Assembly (NCBI GenBank): GCA_016783105.1
Contig: JADHXF010000037.1
Location: 1 to 16,617, forward strand
Reading direction: 5' to 3'
From: Dehalococcoidales bacterium
GTDB lineage: Bacteria > Chloroflexota > Dehalococcoidia > Dehalococcoidales > RBG-16-60-22
DNA: 16,617 nucleotides
Positions 1 to 6,766 of this stretch are shown in pieces. Position numbers and translations under genes: made by a program. Every line of letters starts with the position of its first letter. Position 1 is the first letter of the stretch. Under the pieces are notes generated by a model, which saw nothing but the letters and a program-made list of their open reading frames with translations, ran no database searches and had not been told where the DNA came from.

Positions 1-54
1 CTGCTAACCGGACTGGCCCAGGAAACGAAGGCATACCTGGCCAGTCAAAAATAA
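1..54 (+). CDS. Probable C-terminal end of a protein that starts left of the window
   Basis: Frame 1 reads 17 sense codons from the first base to a TAA at 52-54 (beginning LLTGLAQETKAY, ending ASQK). The composition looks like an ordinary helical protein tail. The coding body is outside the window, so no function can be given. An inverted repeat (11-46) lies inside this stretch, which leaves open that part of it is a structured non-coding 3' region instead. It converges on the minus-strand gene that ends at 76. Confidence 0.4.
   Translation: MLTGLAQETKAYLASQK
11..46. repeat. Inverted repeat, hairpin-forming
   Basis: GACTGGCC at 11-18 is the exact reverse complement of GGCCAGTC at 39-46. Pairing continues inward (AGG with CCT) past a one-base bulge, leaving a loop of about 13 nt. 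It sits between convergent genes, as a terminator would. It has no T-run on the 3' side in either direction: the plus strand is followed by A-rich sequence, and the minus strand by CGGTTAGCAG. It could stabilise an mRNA end, but its role is unknown. Confidence 0.5.
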
Positions 55-75
55 GATTAAAAATATTGAATCGCT

Positions 76-555
76 TTAAGCTTTAAGAGCTTCCGCCAGT
101 CGCTCCAGAAAGAGTTCCCGGTTGGCCGGGGAGATAACAAAGTTCCAACCGCGGCGGCGGACTATCTCCACGACTGTCTTGGAGGAAGTGGCGAAGCGGA
201 TGCCCCAGTAGGCGAAGGCTTTTATACCTGATGCCGGTCGTGCCTCCTTGATGGTTGATAGGGGAAGGTTTACCGCAAAAGGCCGGCCCAGAACAATCCT
301 GACTCTATCGGTATATATCTGGTAGCGCCGGGGCAGGACGGCGTAAAAGAGGAGGGCGTCGAAAACGGTTACACCCAGGACAACGTACGCTCCCGTTCTG
401 TCCACATAAAGCAGGTACACGCCGAGAAGCAGGGTAAAGCTCAGCACGCCGCCCAGAGTGAGCTTGAGCCAGGTGTCATACTCGGCAGGTTCCTCGTGGA
501 TTAAAAGGTCTCTGCGGAGTTGTTCATTTTTTCTCACCAGGATTAGTTTAACCAT
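76..555 (-). CDS. Small membrane protein with a PH-like domain (hypothetical)
   Basis: This 159-residue protein has a short charged cytoplasmic N-terminus, then two adjacent hydrophobic segments (about residues 33-51 and 56-74) forming a membrane hairpin. A soluble C-terminal part (about 75-159) follows, whose strand pattern (RRYQIYTDRVRIVLG, then LPLSTIKEAR) resembles bacterial PH-like domains of the YcxB/bPH type. The protein ends in an amphipathic helix. No catalytic motif is visible. The ATG at 553-555 has only a weak purine-rich stretch upstream (ACGAGAAC), and no better in-frame start was found. It is transcribed away from the Ldh2 operon. The membrane topology is fairly secure; the PH-like assignment is by pattern only, and I do not know the function. 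Confidence 0.7.
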   Translation of the reverse strand: MVKLILVRKNEQLRRDLLIHEEPAEYDTWLKLTLGGVLSFTLLLGVYLLYVDRTGAYVVLGVTVFDALLFYAVLPRRYQIYTDRVRIVLGRPFAVNLPLSTIKEARPASGIKAFAYWGIRFATSSKTVVEIVRRRGWNFVISPANRELFLERLAEALKA

Positions 556-581
556 GTTCTCGTTTTGTGTCCAGTCGTCGC

Positions 582-610
582 TTGACGGCGGATTTCAGGC
601 GCATTACAAT
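582..610 (+). promoter_or_regulatory. Sigma70-type promoter for the Ldh2/UxaA/oxidoreductase operon
   Basis: TTGACG (582-587) and TACAAT (605-610) each match the -35 and -10 consensus in five of six positions and are separated by exactly 17 bp. Transcription would start near 617, giving a leader of about 30 nt before the start codon at 649. It is the best promoter-like site in the gap between the divergent genes at 555 and 649. Confidence 0.6.
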
Positions 611-648
611 CAAGTAGTTTATTTCAGAGATAGCCGCAAGGAGGTATT

Positions 649-1761
649 ATGGCGAACGAAGTGAGAGTGGCCTGGGAGCCTTTGAAGGGGTTTGCCAGGG
701 AAATATTTACCAAGATGGGCATGCCGCCCGAGGATGCTGAAACCGAGGTATCAGCGCTGATATGGGCCAACCTGAGGGGTGTTGACTCCCACGGCGTAAT
801 GCTGATTCCGACATATGTGGAGTGGATAGACAGGGAGGTGATGAACCCCAGACCTAATATCCAGGTCTTGAAGGAGACGCCGGCAACCCTCTTCGTCGAG
901 GCTGACCGTGCCCTCGGGCCGGTGGTCACCGTCTTCACCGTGAAACGGGCGCTGGAAAAAGCGAAGCAGGTGGGAGTTTGCTGGGCGTCCATCCGCAACA
1001 CGACGCATCAGGGGGCCATGGGCTACTACACGCTGATGGCGGCGGAGCAGGGAATGGCGGGAATGACCTGGGTCTGTAGCCCGCCCAATATGGCGCCATT
1101 CGGCGCCAGGGCGGCCGGGATACACAACAGCCCGATTGCCATAACAGTACCGGCGAAGCGGCACCAGCCTTTGATTCTGGACATGGCCACCAGCATGGTG
1201 GCGGCGGGGAAAATCACTCTGGCCCTTGACAAGGGCATCCCGATACCACTGGGCTGGGCAATTGACCGAGAAGGCAACCCCGCCACCGACCCTAAAAAAG
1301 CGGGTATTTTGCTCCCCTTCGGCGGGGCAAAGGGCTCTGGCCTTTCCATGATGTTTGAATGTCTTTCCAGCGTGATGATGGGCAACCCTATGCTGGGGCC
1401 AACGTTACATGGTCGTGAACCGGGTCCGCCTCTGAAGGAAAAAAAGGTGAAGGTAATCGGTGACCGCCCTGCGCACTACCAGCGCCATATCCAGAACAGC
1501 GTTTTCATCGCCGTTGACATTGGCCAGTTCACCGATCTGGAAGAATACAAAAAGGATATTGACGAGATGATTGACGGTATCAAGGCGCTGCCCAAAGCGG
1601 ACGGGTTTAACGAGATACTGGTGCCCGGCGAGCCTGAGTATCATACTTATCTGGACCGTTCTAAAAATGGCGTTCCTTTGCCGCAGCGCACCGTCCAGAA
1701 CCTGCGTGACGTTGCTGCGCGGCTCGGCGTTAAACTGCCACCTGCTCTGGAAACTGGTTAG
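649..1761 (+). CDS. Ldh2/MDH2-family NAD(P)-dependent 2-hydroxyacid dehydrogenase
   Basis: This 370-residue cytoplasmic protein belongs to the malate/L-lactate dehydrogenase family that includes YlbC, AllD (ureidoglycolate) and ComC (sulfolactate). These enzymes interconvert a 2-hydroxy acid and its 2-oxo acid using NAD(P). Visible signatures are the RGVDSHG segment (R43, H48), a catalytic-His motif NTTHQGAMGYY (H120), the PFGARAAG nucleotide-site region (150-157), LDMATS (177-182) and a Gly-rich PFGGAKGSG segment (223-231). The usual motif has an aromatic residue after the His (NxxHFG); here it is Gln, and the later KG motif is also unusual, so substrate prediction is unsafe. Length is normal to slightly long for the family. 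AAGGAGGT (638-645) precedes the ATG with short spacing. It leads the operon, 42 bp before the split UxaA-type pair, so it probably acts on a substrate or product of that lyase. Confidence 0.88.
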   Translation: MANEVRVAWEPLKGFAREIFTKMGMPPEDAETEVSALIWANLRGVDSHGVMLIPTYVEWIDREVMNPRPNIQVLKETPATLFVEADRALGPVVTVFTVKRALEKAKQVGVCWASIRNTTHQGAMGYYTLMAAEQGMAGMTWVCSPPNMAPFGARAAGIHNSPIAITVPAKRHQPLILDMATSMVAAGKITLALDKGIPIPLGWAIDREGNPATDPKKAGILLPFGGAKGSGLSMMFECLSSVMMGNPMLGPTLHGREPGPPLKEKKVKVIGDRPAHYQRHIQNSVFIAVDIGQFTDLEEYKKDIDEMIDGIKALPKADGFNEILVPGEPEYHTYLDRSKNGVPLPQRTVQNLRDVAARLGVKLPPALETG

Positions 1762-1789
1762 CTAGACTGCTACAATGAGGGGCGGCAAT

Positions 1790-1795
1790 GGAGGT
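1790..1795 (+). promoter_or_regulatory. RBS that fixes the start of the SAF-domain gene
   Basis: GGAGGT lies 8 nt before the ATG at 1804. The nearer ATG at 1796 opens only a five-codon frame that hits a stop, so 1804 is the real start. Confidence 0.75.
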
Positions 1796-1803
1796 ATGTT
1801 GGC

Positions 1804-2112
1804 ATGGAGTTAAAAGAGAAAGCGATTGTGCTCAACGGAAAGGACAACGTGGCTACTGCCCTGGCTGACCTTGAGGCGGGAAGCAGCGTTGAGCTTGATG
1901 TCGGGGATAAGATGCTGACGGTAAAACTGAAGGCCCGGATACCCTTTGGCCACAAGTTCAGCCTGACACACATTGAAACCGGTGCCCCGGTCATCAAGTA
2001 CGGTGAGGCTATTGGCAATGCCAGCGCGACAATCAATGCGGGCGACTATGTACACGTTCACAACGTGGTGAGCACCCGGGGCAGTACCGGAGACAAAGGA
2101 GGTGCCAGATGA
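1804..2112 (+). CDS. SAF-domain small subunit of a UxaA-type dehydratase/lyase
   Basis: This 102-residue protein consists of one SAF domain, the module found at the N-terminus of altronate (UxaA) and galactarate (GarD) dehydratases and as the separate small subunit SuyA of sulfolactate sulfo-lyase. Signatures are IPFGHKFSL (46-54), KYGEAIG (65-71) and the C-terminal GDYVHVHN (80-87), whose histidines are characteristic of the domain. The stop overlaps the start of the large subunit by 4 nt, so the two chains are almost certainly made together and form one enzyme. The last ~15 residues are Gly-rich and probably disordered. The family assignment is firm. Whether the substrate is a sugar acid or sulfolactate cannot be read from the sequence. 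Confidence 0.88.
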   Translation: MELKEKAIVLNGKDNVATALADLEAGSSVELDVGDKMLTVKLKARIPFGHKFSLTHIETGAPVIKYGEAIGNASATINAGDYVHVHNVVSTRGSTGDKGGAR

Positions 2113-3266
2113 GTTTCCTCGGTTATCCCCGGCCGGATGGCTCGGTGGGCGTGCGCAATTACGTTGGCGTTATCTCGACCGTGGGATGCGCCAATGACGT
2201 TGCTTTCTGGATAACCCAGCAGACCAAGGGCACAGCTCCTTTCCTCCACCAGGCAGGCTGCGGGCAGCTGCAACCCGACCTTGAAATCGCCACGCGCACG
2301 CTCGCTTCTATAGGACAGAACCCGAATCTGGCCGGTGTACTGCTGGTAAGTCTGGGCTGCGAGGGAACCGATGTTGACCGGGTCGAGCAGGAGATTGCCG
2401 CCACCGGCAGACCGGTGAAGAAGGTGGTCATTCAGAAAGCCGGGGCAACGGTGGCTTTAAATGAAGGCTTGCTCATCGCTCAGGCGCTGGTCAATGAGGC
2501 TTCGCAAATAAAGCCGCAGGAATTTGACGATTCCCACCTCGTTATCGGGGTTAAGTGCGGCGGCTCGGACACCACTTCAGGACTTGCTTCCAATCCGGCG
2601 GTTGGTGCCACCTGTGATATTGTGGTTGATAAGGGGGGCACCTGTATTTTCGGCGAGACAACGGAATTTCTGGGCGCCGAGCACATTCTGGCACGGCGTG
2701 CGGTTAACCAAAAAGTAGCGGATAAACTGCTGAAAATCGTTGATGACATGGAAAAGCGGGCCATTGCGGCCGGGGGTGATATGCGCGGGGGCAATCCCAG
2801 TGCCGGCAATATCGCCGGTGGATTGACCACCATTGAGGAGAAATCGCTCGGGGCGATAGTTAAAAGCGGTACCAGGCCAATTCAGGATGTCTATAATTAC
2901 GGCGAGCGTGTCCAGGGCAAGGGCCTGTTCGTGGTCGATTCTCCGGGACGTGAGCCGGAGTTCCTCACCGCGCTGGCGGCGGCGGGCGCCCAGGTCGCCC
3001 TCTTCTCAACGGGTCTTGGCGTGCCGCAGGGATTCCCTTTCATCCCCGTAATCAAGGTAACGGGGAACCCGGTTACCTTCCAGCGCCTTCCCGACCATAT
3101 CGATATGCTGGTGGAAATGACGGCGGTGAAAGGCTCCGGGCTGAAAGTCACCGGCCAAAGAATATATCAGGAGATGCTGGCGGTAGCCTCCGGCAAGCAG
3201 ACCAAGGCGGAGGTCCTGGGCTACGGCAGCTTTTCCGGCCTATACACAATCGGCCCGATTGTCTAA
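2109..3266 (+). CDS. UxaA/GarD/SuyB-family large subunit (hydroxyacid dehydratase or sulfo-lyase)
   Basis: This 385-residue protein matches the catalytic C-terminal part of altronate/galactarate dehydratase, and also SuyB, which releases sulfite from (R)-sulfolactate to give pyruvate. Family motifs in order are GVRN (14-17), HQAGCG (47-52), GCEG (83-86), KCGGSDTTSGLASNPAVG (149-166), ETTE (183-186), the signature GGNPSAGNIAGGLTTIEEKS (227-246), and FSTGLGVPQG (299-308). The cysteines in HxxGCG, GCE and CGG are the usual Fe-site or structural candidates. Classical UxaA and GarD are single chains near 500 residues; here the SAF part is a separate gene overlapping by ATGA, as in SuyAB and many uncharacterised split UxaA pairs. 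The neighbouring Ldh2-type gene and the downstream 2-oxoacid oxidoreductase suggest the product is a 2-oxo acid. Confidence 0.88.
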   Translation: MSFLGYPRPDGSVGVRNYVGVISTVGCANDVAFWITQQTKGTAPFLHQAGCGQLQPDLEIATRTLASIGQNPNLAGVLLVSLGCEGTDVDRVEQEIAATGRPVKKVVIQKAGATVALNEGLLIAQALVNEASQIKPQEFDDSHLVIGVKCGGSDTTSGLASNPAVGATCDIVVDKGGTCIFGETTEFLGAEHILARRAVNQKVADKLLKIVDDMEKRAIAAGGDMRGGNPSAGNIAGGLTTIEEKSLGAIVKSGTRPIQDVYNYGERVQGKGLFVVDSPGREPEFLTALAAAGAQVALFSTGLGVPQGFPFIPVIKVTGNPVTFQRLPDHIDMLVEMTAVKGSGLKVTGQRIYQEMLAVASGKQTKAEVLGYGSFSGLYTIGPIV

Positions 3267-3296
3267 CATGGTGAGTGTTCTGAAAGTTAGTTGTTT

Positions 3297-3324
3297 TTGC
3301 GTATAATGAACACCGTGATATAAT
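3297..3324 (+). promoter_or_regulatory. Candidate internal promoter before the oxidoreductase genes
   Basis: Two perfect TATAAT hexamers (3302-3307 and 3319-3324), each followed by G, lie in the 66-bp gap after the UxaA-type gene, the only sizeable gap before the oxidoreductase genes. The second has a poor -35 (TTGCGT, 3297-3302, three of six) at 16 bp spacing, and no good -35 was found for the first. If used, transcription from the second -10 would begin almost at the start codon (3333), giving a nearly leaderless message. Confidence 0.35.
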
Positions 3325-3332
3325 GGGCTGGA

Positions 3333-3899
3333 ATGAACCAGAAGAGACGTCTTGAGGAGGTGCGCTGGCATGGGAGAGGCGGGCAGGGGGCAGTCCTCGG
3401 CGCCAGTATGCTGGGCAGTGCTGTGGCGCTTTATGAGGGCAAGCACGCTGTCTCCTTCCCCAGTTTTGGCGCTGAGCGCCGTGGCGCACCGGTGCAGGCC
3501 TTTACCCGCATCAGCGACCACGCCATCCGGACCCGCAGCCAGATTTACCATCCCACTATCATCATTGTGCTCGATGATACCCTGCTGGACGTAGTTAACA
3601 TAACGGACGGAGCCCGAGACGGAGCCAATATCCTGGTCAACACGCGTAAATCCGCAGACAAGTTAGCGGGAATACCGCACTCTCTCAATGTCACCACCGT
3701 GGATGCCACGGCAATAGCGCGGGAACATATCGGGGTGGCCATCGTTAATACGGCCATGCTCGGCGCGCTGGCCGGAGCTACCGATATCGTGAGCCTGGAT
3801 TCGATAAAGAAGGCCATTGCCGGCACCCTGCCTGAGAAAATCGTCGACCGAAATATTGCTGCCGCTGAGGCAGCTTACCAGGAAGTCAGGGGAAAATGA
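3333..3899 (+). CDS. porG: 2-oxoacid:ferredoxin oxidoreductase, gamma subunit
   Basis: This 188-residue cytoplasmic subunit belongs to a four-subunit enzyme that oxidises a 2-oxo acid plus CoA to acyl-CoA and CO2 while reducing ferredoxin. The family hallmarks are clear: HGRGGQGA (13-20) near the N-terminus and SFGAERRGAPV (44-54), followed by a Rossmann-like region. Length is normal for PorG/VorG. The ATG at 3333 has only a weak GGCTGGA upstream. The GTG at 3360 is in frame, but the strong AGGAGG there would overlap it, so 3333 is preferred. It overlaps the delta gene by 4 nt. The substrate (pyruvate, branched-chain or aryl 2-oxo acid) is not determined by this subunit. Confidence 0.9.
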   Translation: MNQKRRLEEVRWHGRGGQGAVLGASMLGSAVALYEGKHAVSFPSFGAERRGAPVQAFTRISDHAIRTRSQIYHPTIIIVLDDTLLDVVNITDGARDGANILVNTRKSADKLAGIPHSLNVTTVDATAIAREHIGVAIVNTAMLGALAGATDIVSLDSIKKAIAGTLPEKIVDRNIAAAEAAYQEVRGK

Positions 3900-4168
3900 A
3901 GAAAGAGAAATCAATCCCGGGGCCAGTGTCGAAAGCCGGCACCATACCCACCAGAATGGGAAGCTGGAGCACGGCCAAGCCCGTGCTGAAGGGTAAATGC
4001 ACCTTCTGCCTCTTCTGCTGGATTTTTTGCCCGGAAGGTGCTATTACACAGGACGAGGCCAACCGCAAAGTGCTCTTCGATTTTGAGGACTGCAAAGGGT
4101 GTGGCATCTGTGTAAAAGAGTGTCCCACCGGGGCGATAGAGATGGTCGAGCCGGAAGGTGATAAATAA
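3896..4168 (+). CDS. porD: 2-oxoacid:ferredoxin oxidoreductase, delta (ferredoxin-like) subunit
   Basis: This 90-residue electron-transfer subunit has two [4Fe-4S] motifs: C35-x2-C38-x2-C41-x3-C45-P and C66-x2-C69-x2-C72-x3-C76-P. They carry electrons from the TPP site to external ferredoxin. The N-terminal 30 residues, with GSWSTAKPV, match the usual delta-subunit leader. Start and stop both overlap the neighbouring genes (ATGA with gamma, TAATG with alpha), indicating translational coupling and fixed stoichiometry. Confidence 0.93.
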   Translation: MKKEKSIPGPVSKAGTIPTRMGSWSTAKPVLKGKCTFCLFCWIFCPEGAITQDEANRKVLFDFEDCKGCGICVKECPTGAIEMVEPEGDK

Positions 4169-5346
4169 TGGCGGCTAAAATGCCGGTCAGGAAATACATT
4201 ACCGCCAACGAGGCGGTGGCTCAGGCAGCCCGGCTGGCGCGTGTTGATGTGGTCGCTGCCTATCCCATCACCCCGCAGACCAGCATTGTGGAGAAAATCG
4301 CCGAATACATTGCCAGTGGCGAGATGGACGCCGACTTTCTCAAGGTGGAGTCAGAGCACTCGGCACTGACCGCCTGCATGGGCGTGCGGATGGCCGGTGC
4401 GCGTGCCTTCACCTCCACTTCATCCCAGGGACTGGAATACATGCATGAAATGCTGGCCTATGCTGCGGGTGGCCGCTACCCGCTGGTCCTGGTCAATGTC
4501 TGCCGCTCGGTGGCCCTGCCCTGGAGCATCTGGGGCGACCAGCAGGACGCCATCCAGCAGCGGGATACAGGCTGGATTCAGATTTTCACCGAGACCGGCC
4601 AGGAGGCGTTGGACATGGTGCTCCAGGCATATCGCATCGCCGAGGACCACCGTGTGCTGCTGCCGGTGATGATATGCCTCGACTCGTTTATACAGTCGCA
4701 TACCGAAGAGCTGGTTGAGGTTCCCGACCAGAAAACGGTCGATTCTTTCCTGCCGTCTTATGACCCGGTGGTTACCCTGGACGTGGACGACCCCTATTCC
4801 ATATCCGTCGGTGGCTTCGGCAAGCATTACGCGCGCTGGCGGCAGGAACAGCAGGCGGCGGCGGAAAAGGCGCGGGAGATAATTGTGGAAGTAGGTGATG
4901 AATTTGCCCGTGTCTTTGGCCGTCATTACGGTGGTCTGATTGAGGAATACCGCTGCGATGGCGCCGAAGCACTTTTTATTACCATGGGCGCATTTAATGG
5001 GACTGCCCGCGAGGTGGTCGATGAAATGCGTGATGAGGGCAGGGCGGTCGGCCTGGTCAAGGTGAGGGCATACCGGCCCTTTCCGGTCGAGCCACTGCGG
5101 AAGGTTTTAGCGCCGGTGAAGGCGGCGGCGGTGCTGGATAGAGATTGCTCCTGGGGCTATGAAGGAGCGCTGGCCACCGACCTGAAAGCCGCCCTTTACG
5201 GCCTGCCCAATCCACCGGCGGTACTTAACTTTATCGGTGGGTTGGGTGGCGCTGACGTGCCGCCGGAAAAGATGAAATACATGCTGGAAAAAGCCCTTGC
5301 TGCGGAAAGAGGAGCCATACCGCATCTGGAGTTTATTGACCTATGA
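4168..5346 (+). CDS. porA: 2-oxoacid:ferredoxin oxidoreductase, alpha subunit
   Basis: This 392-residue alpha subunit contains the pyrimidine-binding half of the TPP site and the transketolase C-like domain. Visible signatures are YPITPQT (32-38), ESEHSA (61-66, with the Glu expected to activate TPP), TSTSSQGLEYMHEM (82-95) and the GDQQD loop (123-127). A domain-III-like strand pattern (LFITMGAFNGTAREVVDEM) follows later, and then a C-terminal region typical of PorA. Length is normal. It overlaps the beta gene by ATGA at 5343. The full set gamma-delta-alpha-beta is in the canonical order. The sequence does not separate pyruvate from 2-oxoisovalerate or related enzymes by eye. Confidence 0.93.
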   Translation: MAAKMPVRKYITANEAVAQAARLARVDVVAAYPITPQTSIVEKIAEYIASGEMDADFLKVESEHSALTACMGVRMAGARAFTSTSSQGLEYMHEMLAYAAGGRYPLVLVNVCRSVALPWSIWGDQQDAIQQRDTGWIQIFTETGQEALDMVLQAYRIAEDHRVLLPVMICLDSFIQSHTEELVEVPDQKTVDSFLPSYDPVVTLDVDDPYSISVGGFGKHYARWRQEQQAAAEKAREIIVEVGDEFARVFGRHYGGLIEEYRCDGAEALFITMGAFNGTAREVVDEMRDEGRAVGLVKVRAYRPFPVEPLRKVLAPVKAAAVLDRDCSWGYEGALATDLKAALYGLPNPPAVLNFIGGLGGADVPPEKMKYMLEKALAAERGAIPHLEFIDL

Positions 5347-6194
5347 AACTGAAAGACATATCCAAAGAGGAGCTATACCGGGCTTCTTTTGGCTGTGCCG
5401 GCTGTAGCGCTGTGCTCGCCGTGCGCCTGACTTTGAAAGTGCTGGGCAGGAACTGCGTTTTTGTAGTGCCCGCAAACTGCATCAGCACCGTATCCTGCTA
5501 TTACCCGCAGGCGCCGTTTTTTGTGCCGTTCACGGTAATGGCCTTCGCCGCCACGGCGGCCGCCTTATCCGGCATCAGGGCCGGTTTCAAGAGGCGGGGT
5601 CGGGAGGACATACAGGTCGTCGGTTTCTCCGGTGATGGCGGCACCGCGGACATCGGCATTCAGGCATTGTCCGGGGCGATTGACTGCGGCAACAAATTCA
5701 TCTACATCTGTTATGATAACGAGGCGTATATGAACACCGGCATTCAGAGGAGCGGCCTGACTCCATACGGAGCAACCACCAGTACCACGCCCGCGCCCTG
5801 CTTTGAAAACAGACCCAAGAAGGACATGCTGCGCATCGTGGCAGCGCATGATATCCCTTATGCCGCCACCGCCTGTATCTCCTACCCGCTCGACTACATG
5901 GAGAAGGTGGCAAAGGCAAGCCAGGTGAATGGCCCCACCTACATTCACGTACTGACGCCATGCCCTACGGGCTGGGGCTTCACCCCTGACGAGACGATTG
6001 AAATCGGGCGCATGGCGGTGGAGAGCGGCATGTGGCAACTGAAGGAATTCGAGAACGGCGAGTTCCGCACCACCTATACCCCGAAACGCAGGCGCCCAAT
6101 CGCGGAATACTTTGCTGCCCAGACAAGGTTCCGCCATCTCAGCCCGGAGGAAATCGCGGCCATACAGAAAGAAATCGATGCCGCTCGTGATTAG
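5343..6194 (+). CDS. porB: 2-oxoacid:ferredoxin oxidoreductase, beta (TPP-binding) subunit
   Basis: This 283-residue subunit carries the diphosphate/Mg2+-binding half of the TPP site: GDGG at 97-100 through YDNEAYMNTG (124-133), the GDG...DN motif. It also has the YGATTSTTP loop (142-150) expected over the active site. Cysteines C18, C21, C46 and C207 (FGCAGCSA, ANCIS, PCPTGW) are placed as expected for the beta-subunit [4Fe-4S] cluster. Length is normal. The leading CAGC in place of the common CPGC is a mild variation. It ends the coupled block; a 33-bp gap with its own RBS separates it from the nitroreductase. Confidence 0.93.
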   Translation: MKLKDISKEELYRASFGCAGCSAVLAVRLTLKVLGRNCVFVVPANCISTVSCYYPQAPFFVPFTVMAFAATAAALSGIRAGFKRRGREDIQVVGFSGDGGTADIGIQALSGAIDCGNKFIYICYDNEAYMNTGIQRSGLTPYGATTSTTPAPCFENRPKKDMLRIVAAHDIPYAATACISYPLDYMEKVAKASQVNGPTYIHVLTPCPTGWGFTPDETIEIGRMAVESGMWQLKEFENGEFRTTYTPKRRRPIAEYFAAQTRFRHLSPEEIAAIQKEIDAARD

Positions 6195-6227
6195 ATTCGA
6201 ACGGCACTGATACGGAGGAGAAATCAG

Positions 6228-6734
6228 ATGGATGCAATAGAAGCTATTTTATCCCGGAGGAGCATTCGCCGGTATACCGATAAACCGGTACCGGAAGAGA
6301 TAATCAGGGAACTGCTGGAAGCGGCGATGAGCGCTCCCTCGGCCAGCAACGAGCAGCCGTGGCAATTCGTCATCATCAACGACCGCCGCATTCTCGACGA
6401 AATCCCCAGGTTCCATCCCTACGCTCACATGCTGAAAGAGGCGTCCTGGGCGATAGCTGTCTGTGGTGACACGGACCTGGCGTTGAGTGGCCACTGGGTT
6501 CAGGACTGCTCTGCCGCCACGCAGAACATTCTGGTCGCGGCCCATGCCAAGGGTCTGGGGGCGGTGTGGCTGGGTGTTTATCCCCGTGAGGAAAGGGTGA
6601 AAGAGGTACAGAAACTTCTCGGGCTTCCCGAGCACGTATTACCTTTGTGCTTTATATCCATCGGTTATCCGGCAGAGCAAAAGCCGCCGTCAAATCGCTA
6701 CAATGAGTCCAGGGTACACCACAACCACTGGTAA
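6228..6734 (+). CDS. Nitroreductase-family FMN oxidoreductase
   Basis: This 168-residue protein has the nitroreductase-like FMN fold. Signatures are SRRSIRRYTDKPVPEE (9-24, phosphate-binding arginines), SAPSASNEQPWQF (35-47) and the C-terminal helix-turn AAHAKGLGAVWLGVYP (104-119). Such proteins use NAD(P)H-reduced FMN on nitro groups, quinones, enones or dehalogenation substrates, and many act in cofactor or redox metabolism. Physiological substrates are rarely predictable. GGAGG (6214-6218) lies 9 nt before the ATG. The 33-bp spacing suggests co-transcription with the oxidoreductase genes, where it might serve as an electron sink or detoxification enzyme, but that is inference. Confidence 0.9.
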   Translation: MDAIEAILSRRSIRRYTDKPVPEEIIRELLEAAMSAPSASNEQPWQFVIINDRRILDEIPRFHPYAHMLKEASWAIAVCGDTDLALSGHWVQDCSAATQNILVAAHAKGLGAVWLGVYPREERVKEVQKLLGLPEHVLPLCFISIGYPAEQKPPSNRYNESRVHHNHW

Positions 6735-6766
6735 CGCTTAACGTGCTAACGCAGGGCCAACGACGG

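Noticed and set aside
3352..3375. AGGAGGTG plus ATG at 3370 as an alternative gene start within the gamma-subunit gene
   Set aside because: The ATG is out of frame with the conserved HGRGGQGA motif, and the frame it opens is short and featureless.
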